Notes: generated by a model not told the origin, from the letters alone. Positions 47,587-57,235 are shown, numbered from the stretch's first letter. The stretch: 64,000 bases of DNA from Gammaproteobacteria bacterium (GCA_947452065.1 CANGBB010000002.1:248001-312000); one strand, 5' to 3'. A program made the numbers and translations.

Positions 47587-48616
47587 AACTCTGCTGATGG
47601 CAGCGCTCGCGCGCCGCAATACCTCGCGTCCGCCAGTCTGGTTCATGCGCCAGGCGGGTCGCTATCACGCGCACTATCAGGCACTGCGCGCGCGACACGA
47701 TTTCATCGACCTGTGCAAAAAGCCTGCGCTGGCTTGCGAAGTGACGATGGGGCCCATTGAGGATTTTGGCTTCGATGCCGCGATTCTCTTCTCGGATCTG
47801 CTCTTTCCGCTCGAAGCCATGGGTATGGGGCTGCGCTATGCGCCCGGCCCGCTACTCGACTGGCATCTGCGTGCGCATGACGACTTGCAGCGGCTGCAGG
47901 GCGGTGAGGCCCGCGCCGCGCACATGGACTTCCAGGCCGAAGCGATTCGCCTATTGAAGACGCGGCTGCCCACAGATCGTGCGCTGATCGGTTTCGTCGG
48001 TGGTCCCTTCACGCTGTTTGCCTACGCCGCTGCCGGTTCCCATCAGGGCTTCGCCAAGGATGCGGTGATGGTGCCGGGCTTGTATGAGGGCTTTTGTGAG
48101 CAACTCCTGCCGCTGCTGGCTGCCAACATGGCATTGCAGGCCGAAGCGGGTGCCGACTGCGTCGCGCTGTTCGACACGGCGGCCGGCGTTTTATCGCCCG
48201 CGCAGTTTGCGGCGCAGATCGTCGGCCCGTTGCGCGAGGTCATCCGCCTGTTTCGCGCGCGTTGTCCGAAGACACCGTTGATTTATTACTCGCGCGACAC
48301 CGGACCGCAACACTGGCAGGCGCTGCGCGGACTGGACATTCAATGTCTGGGTGTGGACTGGCGTCATGATTTGGCGGCCACGCTGACCGAGCAGACGCCG
48401 CACTGGGCCGTGCAGGGCAACATCGATCCCGAATGGCTGCACCTGCCGTCTGCCGAACTGGAGACGCGAGTGCGTGCCGTGTTTGAGCGAGTACGTGCTT
48501 TGCCGGCGGCGGTGCGCGCGGCGTGGGTGTGCGGACTGGGTCACGGCGTTTTGCAGCACACGCCCGAAGACAATGTGCGACTGGTTCTGCGCGTGCAGCG
48601 CGAAATCTTTGGTTGA
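47579..48616 (+). CDS. hemE: Uroporphyrinogen decarboxylase
   Basis: Removes four carboxyl groups from uroporphyrinogen III to give coproporphyrinogen III. 345 residues, normal size. PPVWFMRQAGRYHAHYQALR near residue 19 is the signature active-site segment (R/Q-A-G-R-Y). ILFSDLLFPLEAMGMGL contains the conserved catalytic Asp. Also present are FVGGPFTLFAYAAAGSH and YYSRDTGPQHW. GTG start overlapping the response regulator stop by 8 bases. It completes the hem operon with hemA-like, hemC and the two-component system. Confidence 0.97.
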   Translation: MNETLLMAALARRNTSRPPVWFMRQAGRYHAHYQALRARHDFIDLCKKPALACEVTMGPIEDFGFDAAILFSDLLFPLEAMGMGLRYAPGPLLDWHLRAHDDLQRLQGGEARAAHMDFQAEAIRLLKTRLPTDRALIGFVGGPFTLFAYAAAGSHQGFAKDAVMVPGLYEGFCEQLLPLLAANMALQAEAGADCVALFDTAAGVLSPAQFAAQIVGPLREVIRLFRARCPKTPLIYYSRDTGPQHWQALRGLDIQCLGVDWRHDLAATLTEQTPHWAVQGNIDPEWLHLPSAELETRVRAVFERVRALPAAVRAAWVCGLGHGVLQHTPEDNVRLVLRVQREIFG

Positions 48617-48658
48617 TCGACGCCTCGCTGCCGGTGGGCGGCGCGGGCGCTGCCGGCG

Positions 48659-49081
48659 CTAAAAGGGCTTCACTACCGCCAGAATCAGGATCGGCACCAC
48701 GATCAGCAATGCGAACTCGTTCAGGAAGCGCAGCGCGATGGCGCCGGGCAGGTCATCACCGCGTCGCATCCGTGTCAGCAGTGTGTGGCAGTAGAACTGG
48801 TAGCCGATCAGCGCCGCCACGAACAGCAACTTGACCCGCAGCCAGCCAGCGCCGAGATAGGCATCGGCGAACAGCTTCCACAGCAGCGTGCCGAGCGATA
48901 AGGCCAGCACCGCCATGACGGTCATGAAGCCGTGCAGCCGACCCGCCATGGTGACCAGTCGACGCACGTCCTCTCCGGCGGCGCGCCCCTCCACGTAGTG
49001 GACGAAGATCCGCGGCAGATAGAACACGCCCGCCAGCCAGGCAATTACGAACAGTAGATGGAAGCACTTTAGCCAAAGCAT
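48659..49081 (-). CDS. hemJ: Protoporphyrinogen IX oxidase, HemJ type
   Basis: A 140-residue inner-membrane protein with four hydrophobic helices, on the strand opposite hemE. MLWLKCFHLLFVIAWLAGVFYLPRIFVHYVE is the HemJ/UPF0093 N-terminal signature with the conserved heme-ligand His near residue 8. WLRVKLLFVAALIGYQFYCH gives the conserved Lys-Leu and a Tyr-x-x-x-x-His segment; the last helix is LNEFALLIVVPILILAVV. HemJ carries out the penultimate oxidation step of heme synthesis in bacteria lacking HemG or HemY. The ATG at 49081 starts the conserved N-terminus; the frame is open to 49105. It is convergent with hemE. Confidence 0.88.
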   Translation of the reverse strand: MLWLKCFHLLFVIAWLAGVFYLPRIFVHYVEGRAAGEDVRRLVTMAGRLHGFMTVMAVLALSLGTLLWKLFADAYLGAGWLRVKLLFVAALIGYQFYCHTLLTRMRRGDDLPGAIALRFLNEFALLIVVPILILAVVKPF

Positions 49082-49125
49082 GCGATACCTTAACGCAGGC
49101 CACACGCCCTCGCTACACTGCTCGC

Positions 49126-50001
49126 ATGACGCGGATTGCCGGATGGTTGCGCATTCCAGCGGCGCTGTCCTGGCGCGCGCTGTACAGGTTGGCGGCGGTC
49201 ATCGCTTGGCTGCTGCGCCGGGTGGTGCGATTCCGCGTGACCGTGGTGCGGGCCAACCTCAAGCGCTGTTTCCCGGAGATGGATGCGGCCACGCGTGAGC
49301 GGGTGATTGTCCGTCATTACCGGGAAATGACCGGCGCCGTGCTTGAGATGTTCAAGCTGGCCACGCTGACGGAGCAGGAACTGCGCGAGCGCGTGGTCTT
49401 GATCAATCCGGAAGTGCTGCACGCCGAATTGCAGGCGGGGCGTCATGCCATGGTGCTCAGTGCGCATCAGGGCAACTGGGAGTGGCTGCTGCAGCGTATC
49501 GCACTGGAATATCGGCCCTTCATCTGCGCCTACAAGCCGCCGCGCAGCGCGCGCTTCGAGCGCGACCTGCTGGCGCTCCGCTCGCGCTTCGGTGCGCAGA
49601 TGGTGCCGGCAAAAGGTTTGCTGCGCGCCTTGCTGCGCACCCGCGGTCCGCATGTCGCAGGCCTCGCGGCGGATCAGATGCCGCGCTCCAGTCCCTCGCG
49701 TGTATGGCTGCCGTTCCTTGGACAGCGCACGGCCTTTTATCCCGGTCCGGCCGAGATTGCCGCACGTTATGGTTACGGGGCCTGGTTCCTCGCTATCCAG
49801 CGTGTGAGCGACGGACACTACGAAGTGGAATTTCAGCCCATCGCGGCGTTCAGCGAGAAGCTCGATCCCACCGAGTTCACGCGTCGCTATGCGGCGCGCG
49901 TCGAGGCGCAACTTCAGCGCGCGCCGTCCGACTGGGCTTGGGGGCATCGGCGCTGGAAGTTGGAGTCGCCTGAGGGGCAGCCGATGGACGAGGCGCTCTA
50001 G
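49126..50001 (+). CDS. lpxL: Lipid A biosynthesis acyltransferase (LpxL/HtrB family)
   Basis: A 291-residue inner-membrane acyltransferase adding a secondary acyl chain to lipid A. The N-terminal hydrophobic segment (LYRLAAVIAWLLRRVVRFRV) is followed by the LpxL-type VVRANLKRCFPEM. The catalytic dyad lies in LSAHQGNWEWLLQRI (H-x4-E). Also present are PRSSPSRVWLPFLGQRTAFYPGPAEIAARYG, corresponding to the family's second block, and WAWGHRRWK near the end. Length is slightly below typical (about 300). It ends overlapping the convergent hydratase by 4 bases. Whether it adds the first or second secondary acyl chain cannot be told. Confidence 0.88.
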   Translation: MTRIAGWLRIPAALSWRALYRLAAVIAWLLRRVVRFRVTVVRANLKRCFPEMDAATRERVIVRHYREMTGAVLEMFKLATLTEQELRERVVLINPEVLHAELQAGRHAMVLSAHQGNWEWLLQRIALEYRPFICAYKPPRSARFERDLLALRSRFGAQMVPAKGLLRALLRTRGPHVAGLAADQMPRSSPSRVWLPFLGQRTAFYPGPAEIAARYGYGAWFLAIQRVSDGHYEVEFQPIAAFSEKLDPTEFTRRYAARVEAQLQRAPSDWAWGHRRWKLESPEGQPMDEAL

Positions 50002-50753
50002 ACTTCCACTGTTGCCGTGCCCAGCCCGGCGAATTCCACCGTCACCCGCGAACCTGGCGGCACCCAGCGACAACCGGCGAAGCTGCCGGTAGTCACCACC
50101 TGGCCGGCACGCAGTACGATGCCACGCTGCGAGAGATGGTTCGCCAGCCAGACCAGCGGGATCAGCGGATCGTGCAAGGCATGACCACCGAGGCCAGTGT
50201 GCACACGTTCGCCGTTGACACTGACCTGCAACGGTAGCGTCCCGAAATCCAGGCTCTGCCATCCGATCATCGGCGCGGCGAGCACCAGTCCCTCGTTCAT
50301 CAAGTTGTCCGCCAGTCGGTCGAGCAGGGGCGCTGAGTCGAAGTCCGCCAAGCGGCAATCGCACAGTTCGATCGCGGCGTGTGCACTGGCCACCGCCTGC
50401 AGCACCTCGTCGCGCGAATGACTTCGGCCGGCGGGCAAATCCTGGCCCAAGGTGAATGCGACTTCCGGTTCGATGCCGATGCGCTGCGAGCTCACAGTAC
50501 GCAATGCCGATGACGCCAGTGGCGCACCAGCGCGCAGCAGATTGGCCGACGGGATGGGTGCTGACCAGCCAGCGGTGGTGTCGGGTAGCGTTGCTTTCCA
50601 CCCGCCCACCTCAGCGCCGAGTTGCTCAAGCACCTGCATCTGGATGCGGTAGGCGTCGGCTTCGGTTTGCGGCGCTAGTGCCGTCGGCAATGCGGCGGGC
50701 CGTGGCTGCGCGCCTTTGCGCAAACCAACAAGGAATTCTGCGATCTGGTTCAT
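49998..50753 (-). CDS. 2-keto-4-pentenoate hydratase / fumarylacetoacetase-fold protein
   Basis: A 251-residue protein of the MhpD family. GIEPEVAFTLGQDLP is the metal-binding core with the paired Glu residues (ExE). The AHAAIELCDCRLADF segment and LADNLMNEGLVLAAPM correspond to the family's DN-x-x-x-G loop. The C-terminal VTTGSFAGCRWVPPGSRVTVEFAGLGTATVEV is typical of hydratases and decarboxylases acting on 2-oxo-pent-4-enoate-like compounds in aromatic meta-cleavage. No other degradation gene is adjacent. Tail-to-tail with the acyltransferase gene. Confidence 0.85.
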   Translation of the reverse strand: MNQIAEFLVGLRKGAQPRPAALPTALAPQTEADAYRIQMQVLEQLGAEVGGWKATLPDTTAGWSAPIPSANLLRAGAPLASSALRTVSSQRIGIEPEVAFTLGQDLPAGRSHSRDEVLQAVASAHAAIELCDCRLADFDSAPLLDRLADNLMNEGLVLAAPMIGWQSLDFGTLPLQVSVNGERVHTGLGGHALHDPLIPLVWLANHLSQRGIVLRAGQVVTTGSFAGCRWVPPGSRVTVEFAGLGTATVEV

Positions 50754-50848
50754 GGTTTTGATAATAGCCGAGTATTTACCTGTTAAAGCAATTGGTTACC
50801 TTGTAATCCTTCGAGTGAATGGTAGAAGGTGAGTCGCTGGAGAACCGG

Positions 50849-53527
50849 ATGAATACTTCCCCGCCATCGGGCGCGCCGCCGCTCACCGCCACCGACGTAC
50901 TGACCTCTGGTTTTTGGTCGGGTGCCCCGTCGCGCCCCGTGCCCGGCCTTGATGTGGCCTGCACCAAGATCGCGGTCGACTTCCAGAATCTCACCCGCGA
51001 AAGCGCTGACCGCTATCTGCAGAGTGGACTTGAGATGCTGTGTCAGGCCGTCTCGGCCGATGCGGCCTTCGTGCTGATGCTTGATCCGGGCGGCACGCAG
51101 TTTGAGACCGTGACCACTGCCGGCAGTCAGTTTGCTCAATGCCGACCCGGCGGTCTCAAGGGCGAGTCGCTCGCACGCCTGCCGTGGCTGGCTTCCCGCG
51201 CGGAACACCTGCGGCTCAGCGAATTTCGTGACACCGCCCAACCGCGCTCCGGGCAGCAGCAGGATGGCAGTCTGCTCGCCTCACTGGGTGTGGCCTCAGG
51301 CCTGTTCGTCAGCATGCACATCCGTGGTCGTCATGCCGGCTACATCGCGCTGGCCTTTGGTTTGCCGCGCGCCGAGTTCGACGTCAATCTGCAACTGCTG
51401 ATAAAGCTCATCGGCAGCAGTCTGGCCACGGGGCTGGAGCGGGTGCGCTTGAACCTCGATTTCCAGAAGATCGATGAGCGACAACGCCTCAGCGAACGGC
51501 TGGCCAACGACGGTCTGTGGGATTTCGATGTGCATGGTGGCAACGCTTATTTCTCGCCGCGCTGGCGCGCCATGCTCGGGTACGAGCCGGAGGATGTGGG
51601 TCCGGCATTCGAATGGAAGAATCTGATCCATCCCGAGGACATCGTGCGCGTTCAGATCGGCATCCGCGAGCATGTCGCGGGCAAGTCGCCGTTCTTCGAG
51701 AGCACGCATCGCATGCGGCATCGTGATGGCCAGTGGCGCTGGGTGCGATGTCGGGCTCAGGCAGTCACCGATGATTACGGACGGCTCTTGCGGCTGATCG
51801 GCACGGAGGCCGACATCACTGATCAGCGGCAGTACGAGGAGATGTTGTTTCGCGAGAAGGAGAGTGCGCACATCACGCTGCAGTCCATCGGCGATGGTGT
51901 CGTAACCACCAACGCTCTGTCCATCATCGAGTACATCAACCCGGTGGCTGAACAGCTGACGGGCTGGCGCATGGAGGATGCCATTGGCCGTCCCGTCGAG
52001 GATGTGATCCGTGTTTTCCACGAAGAGACCTGCGAACCGGTGGAAAACCCGCTGAGCTATACCGTGCGCCGTGGTCGCCTCAGTAAGTCGGTGCGCCCCT
52101 CGCTCCTGATCGCCCGCGATGGCAATGAGCTGTATGTCGACAGTACGGCTGCGCCGATCAAGGACGATGCCGGCAAGGTCATCGGCGGCGTACTCGTGTT
52201 CCACGATGTCAGCGAAGCGCGCGAGCTCAACCGCAAGATCAGCTTCCACGCCAGTCACGATCAGCTCACCGGTCTGGTCAACCGCGGCGAATTCGAAAAC
52301 CGCATCGAACGTGCGCTCAAGAGCGTGCAGGCCCGTGAGACCGCGTATGCGCTCTGCTATCTGGATGTTGATCAGTTCAAGATCATCAATGACAGCTGCG
52401 GCCACGGTGCCGGCGATGTGCTGCTCGGCCAGATGGGCGCACTGCTCAAGGCCAAGGTGCGCTGGCGCGATACGCTGGCGCGCCTCGGCGGTGACGAGTT
52501 CGGTGTGCTCTTCGAGAGCGCCTCGCTGGATGAGGCAATGCGCATGGCTGAAGTTCTGCGTGAGGCGGTCAGCAGTTTCCGTTTCACTTGGGAAGAGCGC
52601 GTGTTCAGGCTCAGTGCGAGCATCGGCGTCGTGCCGCTCCGCGCCGAGAATGCCGATGCGGCTTCAGTGATCTCGGCCGCTGAGAGCGCCTGTTCCGCCG
52701 CCAAGGAGCAGGGGCGCGATCGAGTCCACAGCTTTGCCGAGAATGACGTGGAGCTGATGCGTCGGCGCCGCGAGATGCAGTGGGCAGCGCGTATCAATGC
52801 GGCTCTCGAGGATGGCCGCTTTGAGCTCTATCGCATGGCAATCGCACCGCTCCAAAAGCCCGATGCGGGCGAACATTACGAGTTGCTGCTGCGCATGCGC
52901 GACGAAAGCGGCAAGATCATCGCGCCCGATAACTTCCTCGGCGCGGCTGAGCGATACAACCTGATGCCCAGTATCGATCGCTGGGTCATCGAGAGCGCGT
53001 TCCGCTGGCTGGTCTCGGAAGCGGATGAGCGGCAGCGTCTGTCCATGTGCGCGATCAATCTCTCCGGGCAAAGTCTCAGCGACGACAAGTTTCTGCCCTA
53101 TGTGATCGAGCAGTTCCGTCGCAGCGGCATTGAAGCTGGGAAAATCTGTTTCGAGATCACCGAGACCGCAGCAGTGGCCAGCTTCTCGCAGGCCAACCGC
53201 TTCATTCAGGCGCTGAAGGAGTTGGGCTGCAAGTTCTCGCTCGATGACTTCGGTACCGGTCTGTCATCGTTCGGATACCTCAAGCATCTGCCGGTGGATT
53301 ACTTGAAGATCGACGGCAGCTTCGTGCGTGAAATGTTGCGTGATCCGATTGATCGCGAGATGGTGCGCTCGATCAACGAGATCGGGCATCTGACCGGCAA
53401 GCTGACCATTGCCGAGTTCGTCGAGAATTCCGAGATCCTCGCGATGCTCAAGAGTATCGGCGTCGATTACGCGCAGGGCTACGGGATCTCGATGCCGCAG
53501 CGGGTGTTGCGGGCCATCAGCGCCTGA
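50849..53527 (+). CDS. GAF-PAS-PAS-GGDEF-EAL cyclic-di-GMP signalling protein
   Basis: An 892-residue cytoplasmic protein. The ATG at 50849 has GGAG at a 6-base spacing; an ATG 30 bases upstream lacks one. Order: a GAF-like domain at about residues 45-200, then a PAS domain with PAC (NAYFSPRWRAMLGYEPEDVGPAFEWKNLIHPEDIVRV) at 220-340. A second PAS (SIIEYINPVAEQLTGW) spans 345-465. GGDEF (HDQLTGLVNRGEFENR; LARLGGDEFGVLF) spans 470-630 with an intact active motif. EAL spans 640-890: motif reads ELLLR for the EAL signature, with FEITET, DDFGTGLSSFGYLK and DYLKIDGSF intact. Both diguanylate cyclase and phosphodiesterase activities appear possible. Confidence 0.93.
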   Translation: MNTSPPSGAPPLTATDVLTSGFWSGAPSRPVPGLDVACTKIAVDFQNLTRESADRYLQSGLEMLCQAVSADAAFVLMLDPGGTQFETVTTAGSQFAQCRPGGLKGESLARLPWLASRAEHLRLSEFRDTAQPRSGQQQDGSLLASLGVASGLFVSMHIRGRHAGYIALAFGLPRAEFDVNLQLLIKLIGSSLATGLERVRLNLDFQKIDERQRLSERLANDGLWDFDVHGGNAYFSPRWRAMLGYEPEDVGPAFEWKNLIHPEDIVRVQIGIREHVAGKSPFFESTHRMRHRDGQWRWVRCRAQAVTDDYGRLLRLIGTEADITDQRQYEEMLFREKESAHITLQSIGDGVVTTNALSIIEYINPVAEQLTGWRMEDAIGRPVEDVIRVFHEETCEPVENPLSYTVRRGRLSKSVRPSLLIARDGNELYVDSTAAPIKDDAGKVIGGVLVFHDVSEARELNRKISFHASHDQLTGLVNRGEFENRIERALKSVQARETAYALCYLDVDQFKIINDSCGHGAGDVLLGQMGALLKAKVRWRDTLARLGGDEFGVLFESASLDEAMRMAEVLREAVSSFRFTWEERVFRLSASIGVVPLRAENADAASVISAAESACSAAKEQGRDRVHSFAENDVELMRRRREMQWAARINAALEDGRFELYRMAIAPLQKPDAGEHYELLLRMRDESGKIIAPDNFLGAAERYNLMPSIDRWVIESAFRWLVSEADERQRLSMCAINLSGQSLSDDKFLPYVIEQFRRSGIEAGKICFEITETAAVASFSQANRFIQALKELGCKFSLDDFGTGLSSFGYLKHLPVDYLKIDGSFVREMLRDPIDREMVRSINEIGHLTGKLTIAEFVENSEILAMLKSIGVDYAQGYGISMPQRVLRAISA

Positions 53528-53572
53528 GTCGCGCCCGGCCTTGGTTGGCGGCGGCCACAGCGCGGCAGCGCG

Positions 53573-54364
53573 CTAGGTTGCGGCTGTCAGCGCGGGCAGG
53601 GCATAGGGCAGTGGCAGTTCGTCCACGGAACGCGTTTCCAGCGGCGCCACCGCTAGGATCTCGCAGCCCGACGTGCCGACGGCGCTGCGCACCACGCGCA
53701 CGGCGATGCCGTCGCGGGTGGTCCAGTGGCTGCCCGGTTCCGGCGCGGTCTCCGTGCTGCAGGCGAAACGGCGCATGCGGCGCTTCACCTGACCGCGATA
53801 GTGCGCCCGCGCAATGATTTCCTGGCCGGTGTAGCAGCCCTTGTTCCAGGCGATGGCTCCGATGCAGTCCAGGTTGAGCATCTGCGCGACGAATTCCCCG
53901 GCGGTCGCGGGGTAAATCTCGGGCAGTCCGGCCGCAACCTCTAATGCCTGCCACGCCGACAGATCGAGGATGGGTCCGGCCGCCGCATCGGCGGGTGCGG
54001 ACGCGGGACGTAGCCGGTGCATCACGGCCCCGGTCGCAGTCTGCTCGCCCCAGACCTGCCACTCCGCCGTTGCATCGCTGATCTGCACCTTGGCGCGCAG
54101 CACGTAGCGGCGCAGGTGCGCGGCCACCTCCGCCAGTCGCTCGCGGGGCAGGGTGGCCAGCACGCCCTCGGCGCGCTCGTCCTCAGGCCAGAGGCGCAGC
54201 AGCGCCAGGACGCGGCCCTGCGGGTTGTGCAATCCGGCCGCCAGCGGAAGGCCTGCCTGCAGCTGCGCGAGGTCGTTCGACACCTGGCCCTGCAGAAAGG
54301 CGCGCGCATCCGGCCCGTGCAAGCGCAGTGCCCCGTAATCGTGCAACAGGCATTGGCCAGCCAT
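53573..54364 (-). CDS. ygfZ: Folate-dependent Fe-S cluster assembly/repair protein YgfZ
   Basis: A 263-residue GcvT-like protein. The hallmark KGCYTGQEIIARAHYRGQVKRR segment is present, with the essential Cys in K-G-C-Y-x-G-Q-E near residue 176. The N-terminus (LHDYGALRLHGPDARAFLQGQVSNDLAQL) also matches the family. YgfZ supports maintenance of certain Fe-S enzymes. It is near the sdh operon, whose SdhB subunit carries three Fe-S clusters, although it is transcribed divergently from it. Confidence 0.93.
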   Translation of the reverse strand: MAGQCLLHDYGALRLHGPDARAFLQGQVSNDLAQLQAGLPLAAGLHNPQGRVLALLRLWPEDERAEGVLATLPRERLAEVAAHLRRYVLRAKVQISDATAEWQVWGEQTATGAVMHRLRPASAPADAAAGPILDLSAWQALEVAAGLPEIYPATAGEFVAQMLNLDCIGAIAWNKGCYTGQEIIARAHYRGQVKRRMRRFACSTETAPEPGSHWTTRDGIAVRVVRSAVGTSGCEILAVAPLETRSVDELPLPYALPALTAAT

Positions 54365-54418
54365 CTCCGTCCTTCAGGCATTTACCGCGGGGCGGAAATT
54401 CTGGCACACTCCGCCCCC

Positions 54419-54607
54419 ATGCCGGAGCCTGAGCAGTCCCACTCGACGCCCGCGGCCGTCGCGCCCCAAATCGCCGACGCCCAGCGCGACCCGACCGCCC
54501 AGCCACCGGCGTCGCCGCCTCCAGTGCGAGAGATCGGCGGGCCGACAGGCCCGGAACCCACCCGCTTCGGCGACTGGGAAAAGGCCGGCCGTTGCATTGA
54601 TTTTTGA
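54419..54607 (+). CDS. SdhAF4-like succinate dehydrogenase assembly factor (DUF1674)
   Basis: A 62-residue protein missed by simple length filters. The C-terminal GPEPTRFGDWEKAGRCIDF is the highly conserved DUF1674/SDHAF4 signature (GPExTRYGDWExxGRCxDF). The first 40 residues are Pro/Ala-rich and disordered. The family stabilises the flavinylated SdhA subunit before it joins SdhB. Position just before sdhC fits this role. It is divergent from ygfZ, so the short region 54365-54418 must hold both promoters. Confidence 0.9.
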   Translation: MPEPEQSHSTPAAVAPQIADAQRDPTAQPPASPPPVREIGGPTGPEPTRFGDWEKAGRCIDF

Positions 54608-54650
54608 TTAATCGGTACCTACCGCACACGCACCAACAGGAAAACTGACC

Positions 54651-55043
54651 ATGCCAGCCCGGCCGCTATCGCCGCATTTGTCCGTCTACCGTTTTGCCTA
54701 CACGATGGCGCTGTCCATCACCCACCGCTTCACCGGCATGGCTCTGGCCCTCGGTCTGCTGGTGCTGACCGCCTGGCTGCTTGCGGCCAGCAACGGCGCC
54801 GCGAGCTACGCGGTGGCCGTCGGCGTGTTCTCGCATTGGATCTTCCGCGTGCTGCTGATCGGCTGGCTGACCGCCTTCCTGTATCACTTCGCGGCGGGCA
54901 TCCGTCACCTGGTGTTCGACGCCGGCTTCGGCTTGGAAAAGGCTCAGGCGCGCCGCAGCGCCACGCTGGTCATTCTCGCCGTGCTGGTCGCGCTCGCGGC
55001 CTGCCTGTATGTGATCTTCTGCCCGGTTGGAGGTGCAGCATGA
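54651..55043 (+). CDS. sdhC: Succinate dehydrogenase cytochrome b556 subunit
   Basis: A 130-residue membrane anchor with three helices. RPLSPHLSVYRF and SITHRFTGMALALGL are the SdhC signatures (quinone-site Ser and Arg region). LYHFAAGIRHLVFDAGFGLE contains the heme b axial His and the family HxxxGxRHLxxD motif. AGGAAAACTG precedes the ATG. It overlaps sdhD by 4 bases. Carries electrons from SdhB to ubiquinone. Confidence 0.96.
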   Translation: MPARPLSPHLSVYRFAYTMALSITHRFTGMALALGLLVLTAWLLAASNGAASYAVAVGVFSHWIFRVLLIGWLTAFLYHFAAGIRHLVFDAGFGLEKAQARRSATLVILAVLVALAACLYVIFCPVGGAA

Positions 55044-55426
55044 GCCTGCGTACACCGATGAGCCGTGTGCTCGGCAGTGGTCCCGCTCGCGGCGGGGCGG
55101 TGCATCACTGGTGGGTGCAGCGTTTGACCTCCATCGCGCTGGTGCCGCTGACGCTCTGGCTCCTGCTCTCGCTGCTGTCTCTGTCGCTGGCCGATCATGC
55201 GGCGGTCACCCATTGGATCGGGAGCAATCTGAATCCCCTGTGGCTGACGCTGACTGTGGCTGTGATGGCCTGGCACTCGGTGCTCGGCGTGCAAGTGGTC
55301 ATCGAAGACTACGTGCATGGCGCTGCGGCCAAGACCTTCGCCCTGTTCCTCAATCAATTCGTCCACTGGCTGAGCGCGGCGGTGGCCGTGTATGCCGTGC
55401 TTCACATCGCCTTCCGCGGCGCCTGA
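55040..55426 (+). CDS. sdhD: Succinate dehydrogenase membrane anchor subunit
   Basis: A 128-residue three-helix membrane protein. RVLGSGPARGGAVHHWWVQRLTSIALVPLTLWL is the SdhD pattern (G-S-x-x-x-G-x-x-H-x-W-x-Q-R-x-T-A). WHSVLGVQVVIEDYVHG has the heme-ligand His region and conserved EDY. The ATG overlaps the sdhC stop (ATGA), so translation is coupled, and sdhA follows 12 bases later. Confidence 0.95.
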   Translation: MSLRTPMSRVLGSGPARGGAVHHWWVQRLTSIALVPLTLWLLLSLLSLSLADHAAVTHWIGSNLNPLWLTLTVAVMAWHSVLGVQVVIEDYVHGAAAKTFALFLNQFVHWLSAAVAVYAVLHIAFRGA

Positions 55427-55438
55427 GGTCCTGAATCC

Positions 55439-57223
55439 ATGTCCGCTTACGAATTTGTCGACCATACCTATGACGTCGTGATTGTCGGGGCCGGCGGTGC
55501 CGGTCTGCGCGCCACGCTCGGTCTCGCCGAAGCCGGTCTGTCCACGGCTTGCATCACCAAGGTTTTCCCGACGCGCAGCCACACGGTGGCGGCGCAGGGT
55601 GGTATCTCCGCCGCGCTGGGCAACATGGGCGCTGACGATTGGCGCTGGCACATGTACGACACCGTCAAGGGTTCGGACTGGCTGGGCGATCAGGACGCCA
55701 TCGAGTTCATGTGCAAGCAGGCGCCAGCCGCGGTCATCGAACTTGAGCATTACGGCGTGCCGTTCTCGCGCACCGAAGACGGCAAGATCTATCAGCGTCC
55801 GTTCGGTGGTATGACCACCGAGTTCGGCAAGGGCATTGCGCAGCGCACGGCGGCCGCGGCCGATCGTACCGGCCATGCCATGCTGCATACGCTGTATCAG
55901 CAGTCGCTGAAGAACGAAGCCGAATTCTTCATCGAATATTTCGCTGTCGATCTGATCATGGACAACGGCGAGTGCCGTGGTGTGGTTGCCATCGACATGG
56001 CCGACGGCAAGATCCATCGCTTCCGCGCACAGCAGACCATCATCGCCACCGGCGGTTATGGTCGCGCCTGGTTCTCGTGCACGTCGGCCCATACCTGCAC
56101 CGGCGACGGTGGTGGCATGGTGCTGCGCGCCGGTCTGCCGCTGCAGGACATGGAGTTCGTGCAGTTCCACCCCACCGGCATCTACGGTTCGGGCTGTCTG
56201 ATCACCGAGGGTTCACGCGGTGAGGGCGGCTATCTGACCAACTCCGCCGGCGAGCGCTTCATGGAGCGCTATGCGCCGAACGCCAAGGATCTGGCCTCGC
56301 GCGACGTGGTCAGCCGTGCCATGACCATCGAGATCCGTGAGGGTCGCGGTGTCGGCGCGAACAAGGATCACATCCACCTGCACCTCGAGCATCTGGGGCC
56401 TGCGGTTATCAAGGAGCGCCTGCCTGGCATCGCCGAGACGGCGCGCATCTTCGCCGCGGTGGACGTCAACAAGGAACCGATCCCCGTGCTGCCGACCGTG
56501 CACTACAACATGGGCGGCATCCCCTGCAATTATCACGGCGAAGTGGTCACCTCGAAGAATGGCCAGGTCGATGTGGTGGTGCCGGGCCTGATGGCCGTGG
56601 GCGAAGCCGCCTGCGTGTCGGTCCACGGTGCTAATCGTCTGGGCTCCAATTCGCTGCTGGATCTGGTGGTCTTCGGTCGCGAGGCGGCGCGTCATTGCGC
56701 CAGCATCGTCAAGGCCGGCGCTGCACAGAAGGCGTTGCCGAAGGATGGCGCGGATCTGGCGCTCTCGCGCATCGACCGCCTGCGCAATGCCAACGGTTCG
56801 CGGCCCACCGCCGAGATCCGCCTGGAAATGCAGAAAATCATGCAGAGCGATGCGGCGGTGTTCCGCACCGGCGCCACACTGCGCGAAGGCTGCGAGAGGC
56901 TCGCCAAGACCTACGCCAGCTTCGCTGACGTGCGCGTGTCCGATCGCGGCATGGTCTGGAATACGGACTTGGTCGAGACGCTGGAGCTGGAGAACCTGCT
57001 GTCGCAGGCATCGGCAACCATCAACTCGGCGGCCAACCGTGAGGAGAGTCGCGGTGCGCATGCACGCGAGGACTTCCCGAACCGCAACGACGACAAGTGG
57101 ATGAAGCACACGCTCTGCTGGGTCGAGGGCGCCGGCCAGCAGCGCATCGATTACCGCCCGGTGCATCTGAACACGCTCACGGATGACGTGGCCGTGGTTG
57201 CACCCAAAGCCAGAACTTACTGA
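55439..57223 (+). CDS. sdhA: Succinate dehydrogenase flavoprotein subunit
   Basis: 594 residues, normal size. FAD-binding [21 protein letters not shown] near residue 13; FAD-attaching His in [20 protein letters not shown] near 45; succinate-site residues in [27 protein letters not shown]. Active-site Arg in [17 protein letters not shown], and [15 protein letters not shown] near 356. Oxidises succinate to fumarate and passes electrons to SdhB. SdhAF4-like and SdhE genes flanking the operon fit its flavinylation and assembly. Confidence 0.98.
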   Translation: MSAYEFVDHTYDVVIVGAGGAGLRATLGLAEAGLSTACITKVFPTRSHTVAAQGGISAALGNMGADDWRWHMYDTVKGSDWLGDQDAIEFMCKQAPAAVIELEHYGVPFSRTEDGKIYQRPFGGMTTEFGKGIAQRTAAAADRTGHAMLHTLYQQSLKNEAEFFIEYFAVDLIMDNGECRGVVAIDMADGKIHRFRAQQTIIATGGYGRAWFSCTSAHTCTGDGGGMVLRAGLPLQDMEFVQFHPTGIYGSGCLITEGSRGEGGYLTNSAGERFMERYAPNAKDLASRDVVSRAMTIEIREGRGVGANKDHIHLHLEHLGPAVIKERLPGIAETARIFAAVDVNKEPIPVLPTVHYNMGGIPCNYHGEVVTSKNGQVDVVVPGLMAVGEAACVSVHGANRLGSNSLLDLVVFGREAARHCASIVKAGAAQKALPKDGADLALSRIDRLRNANGSRPTAEIRLEMQKIMQSDAAVFRTGATLREGCERLAKTYASFADVRVSDRGMVWNTDLVETLELENLLSQASATINSAANREESRGAHAREDFPNRNDDKWMKHTLCWVEGAGQQRIDYRPVHLNTLTDDVAVVAPKARTY

Positions 57224-57235
57224 GGCATCGCTACC

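Noticed and set aside
49090-50601. 503-codon minus-strand frame over the acyltransferase and hydratase genes
   Set aside because: Overlaps two supported genes in other frames, and the translation has no domain-like pattern.
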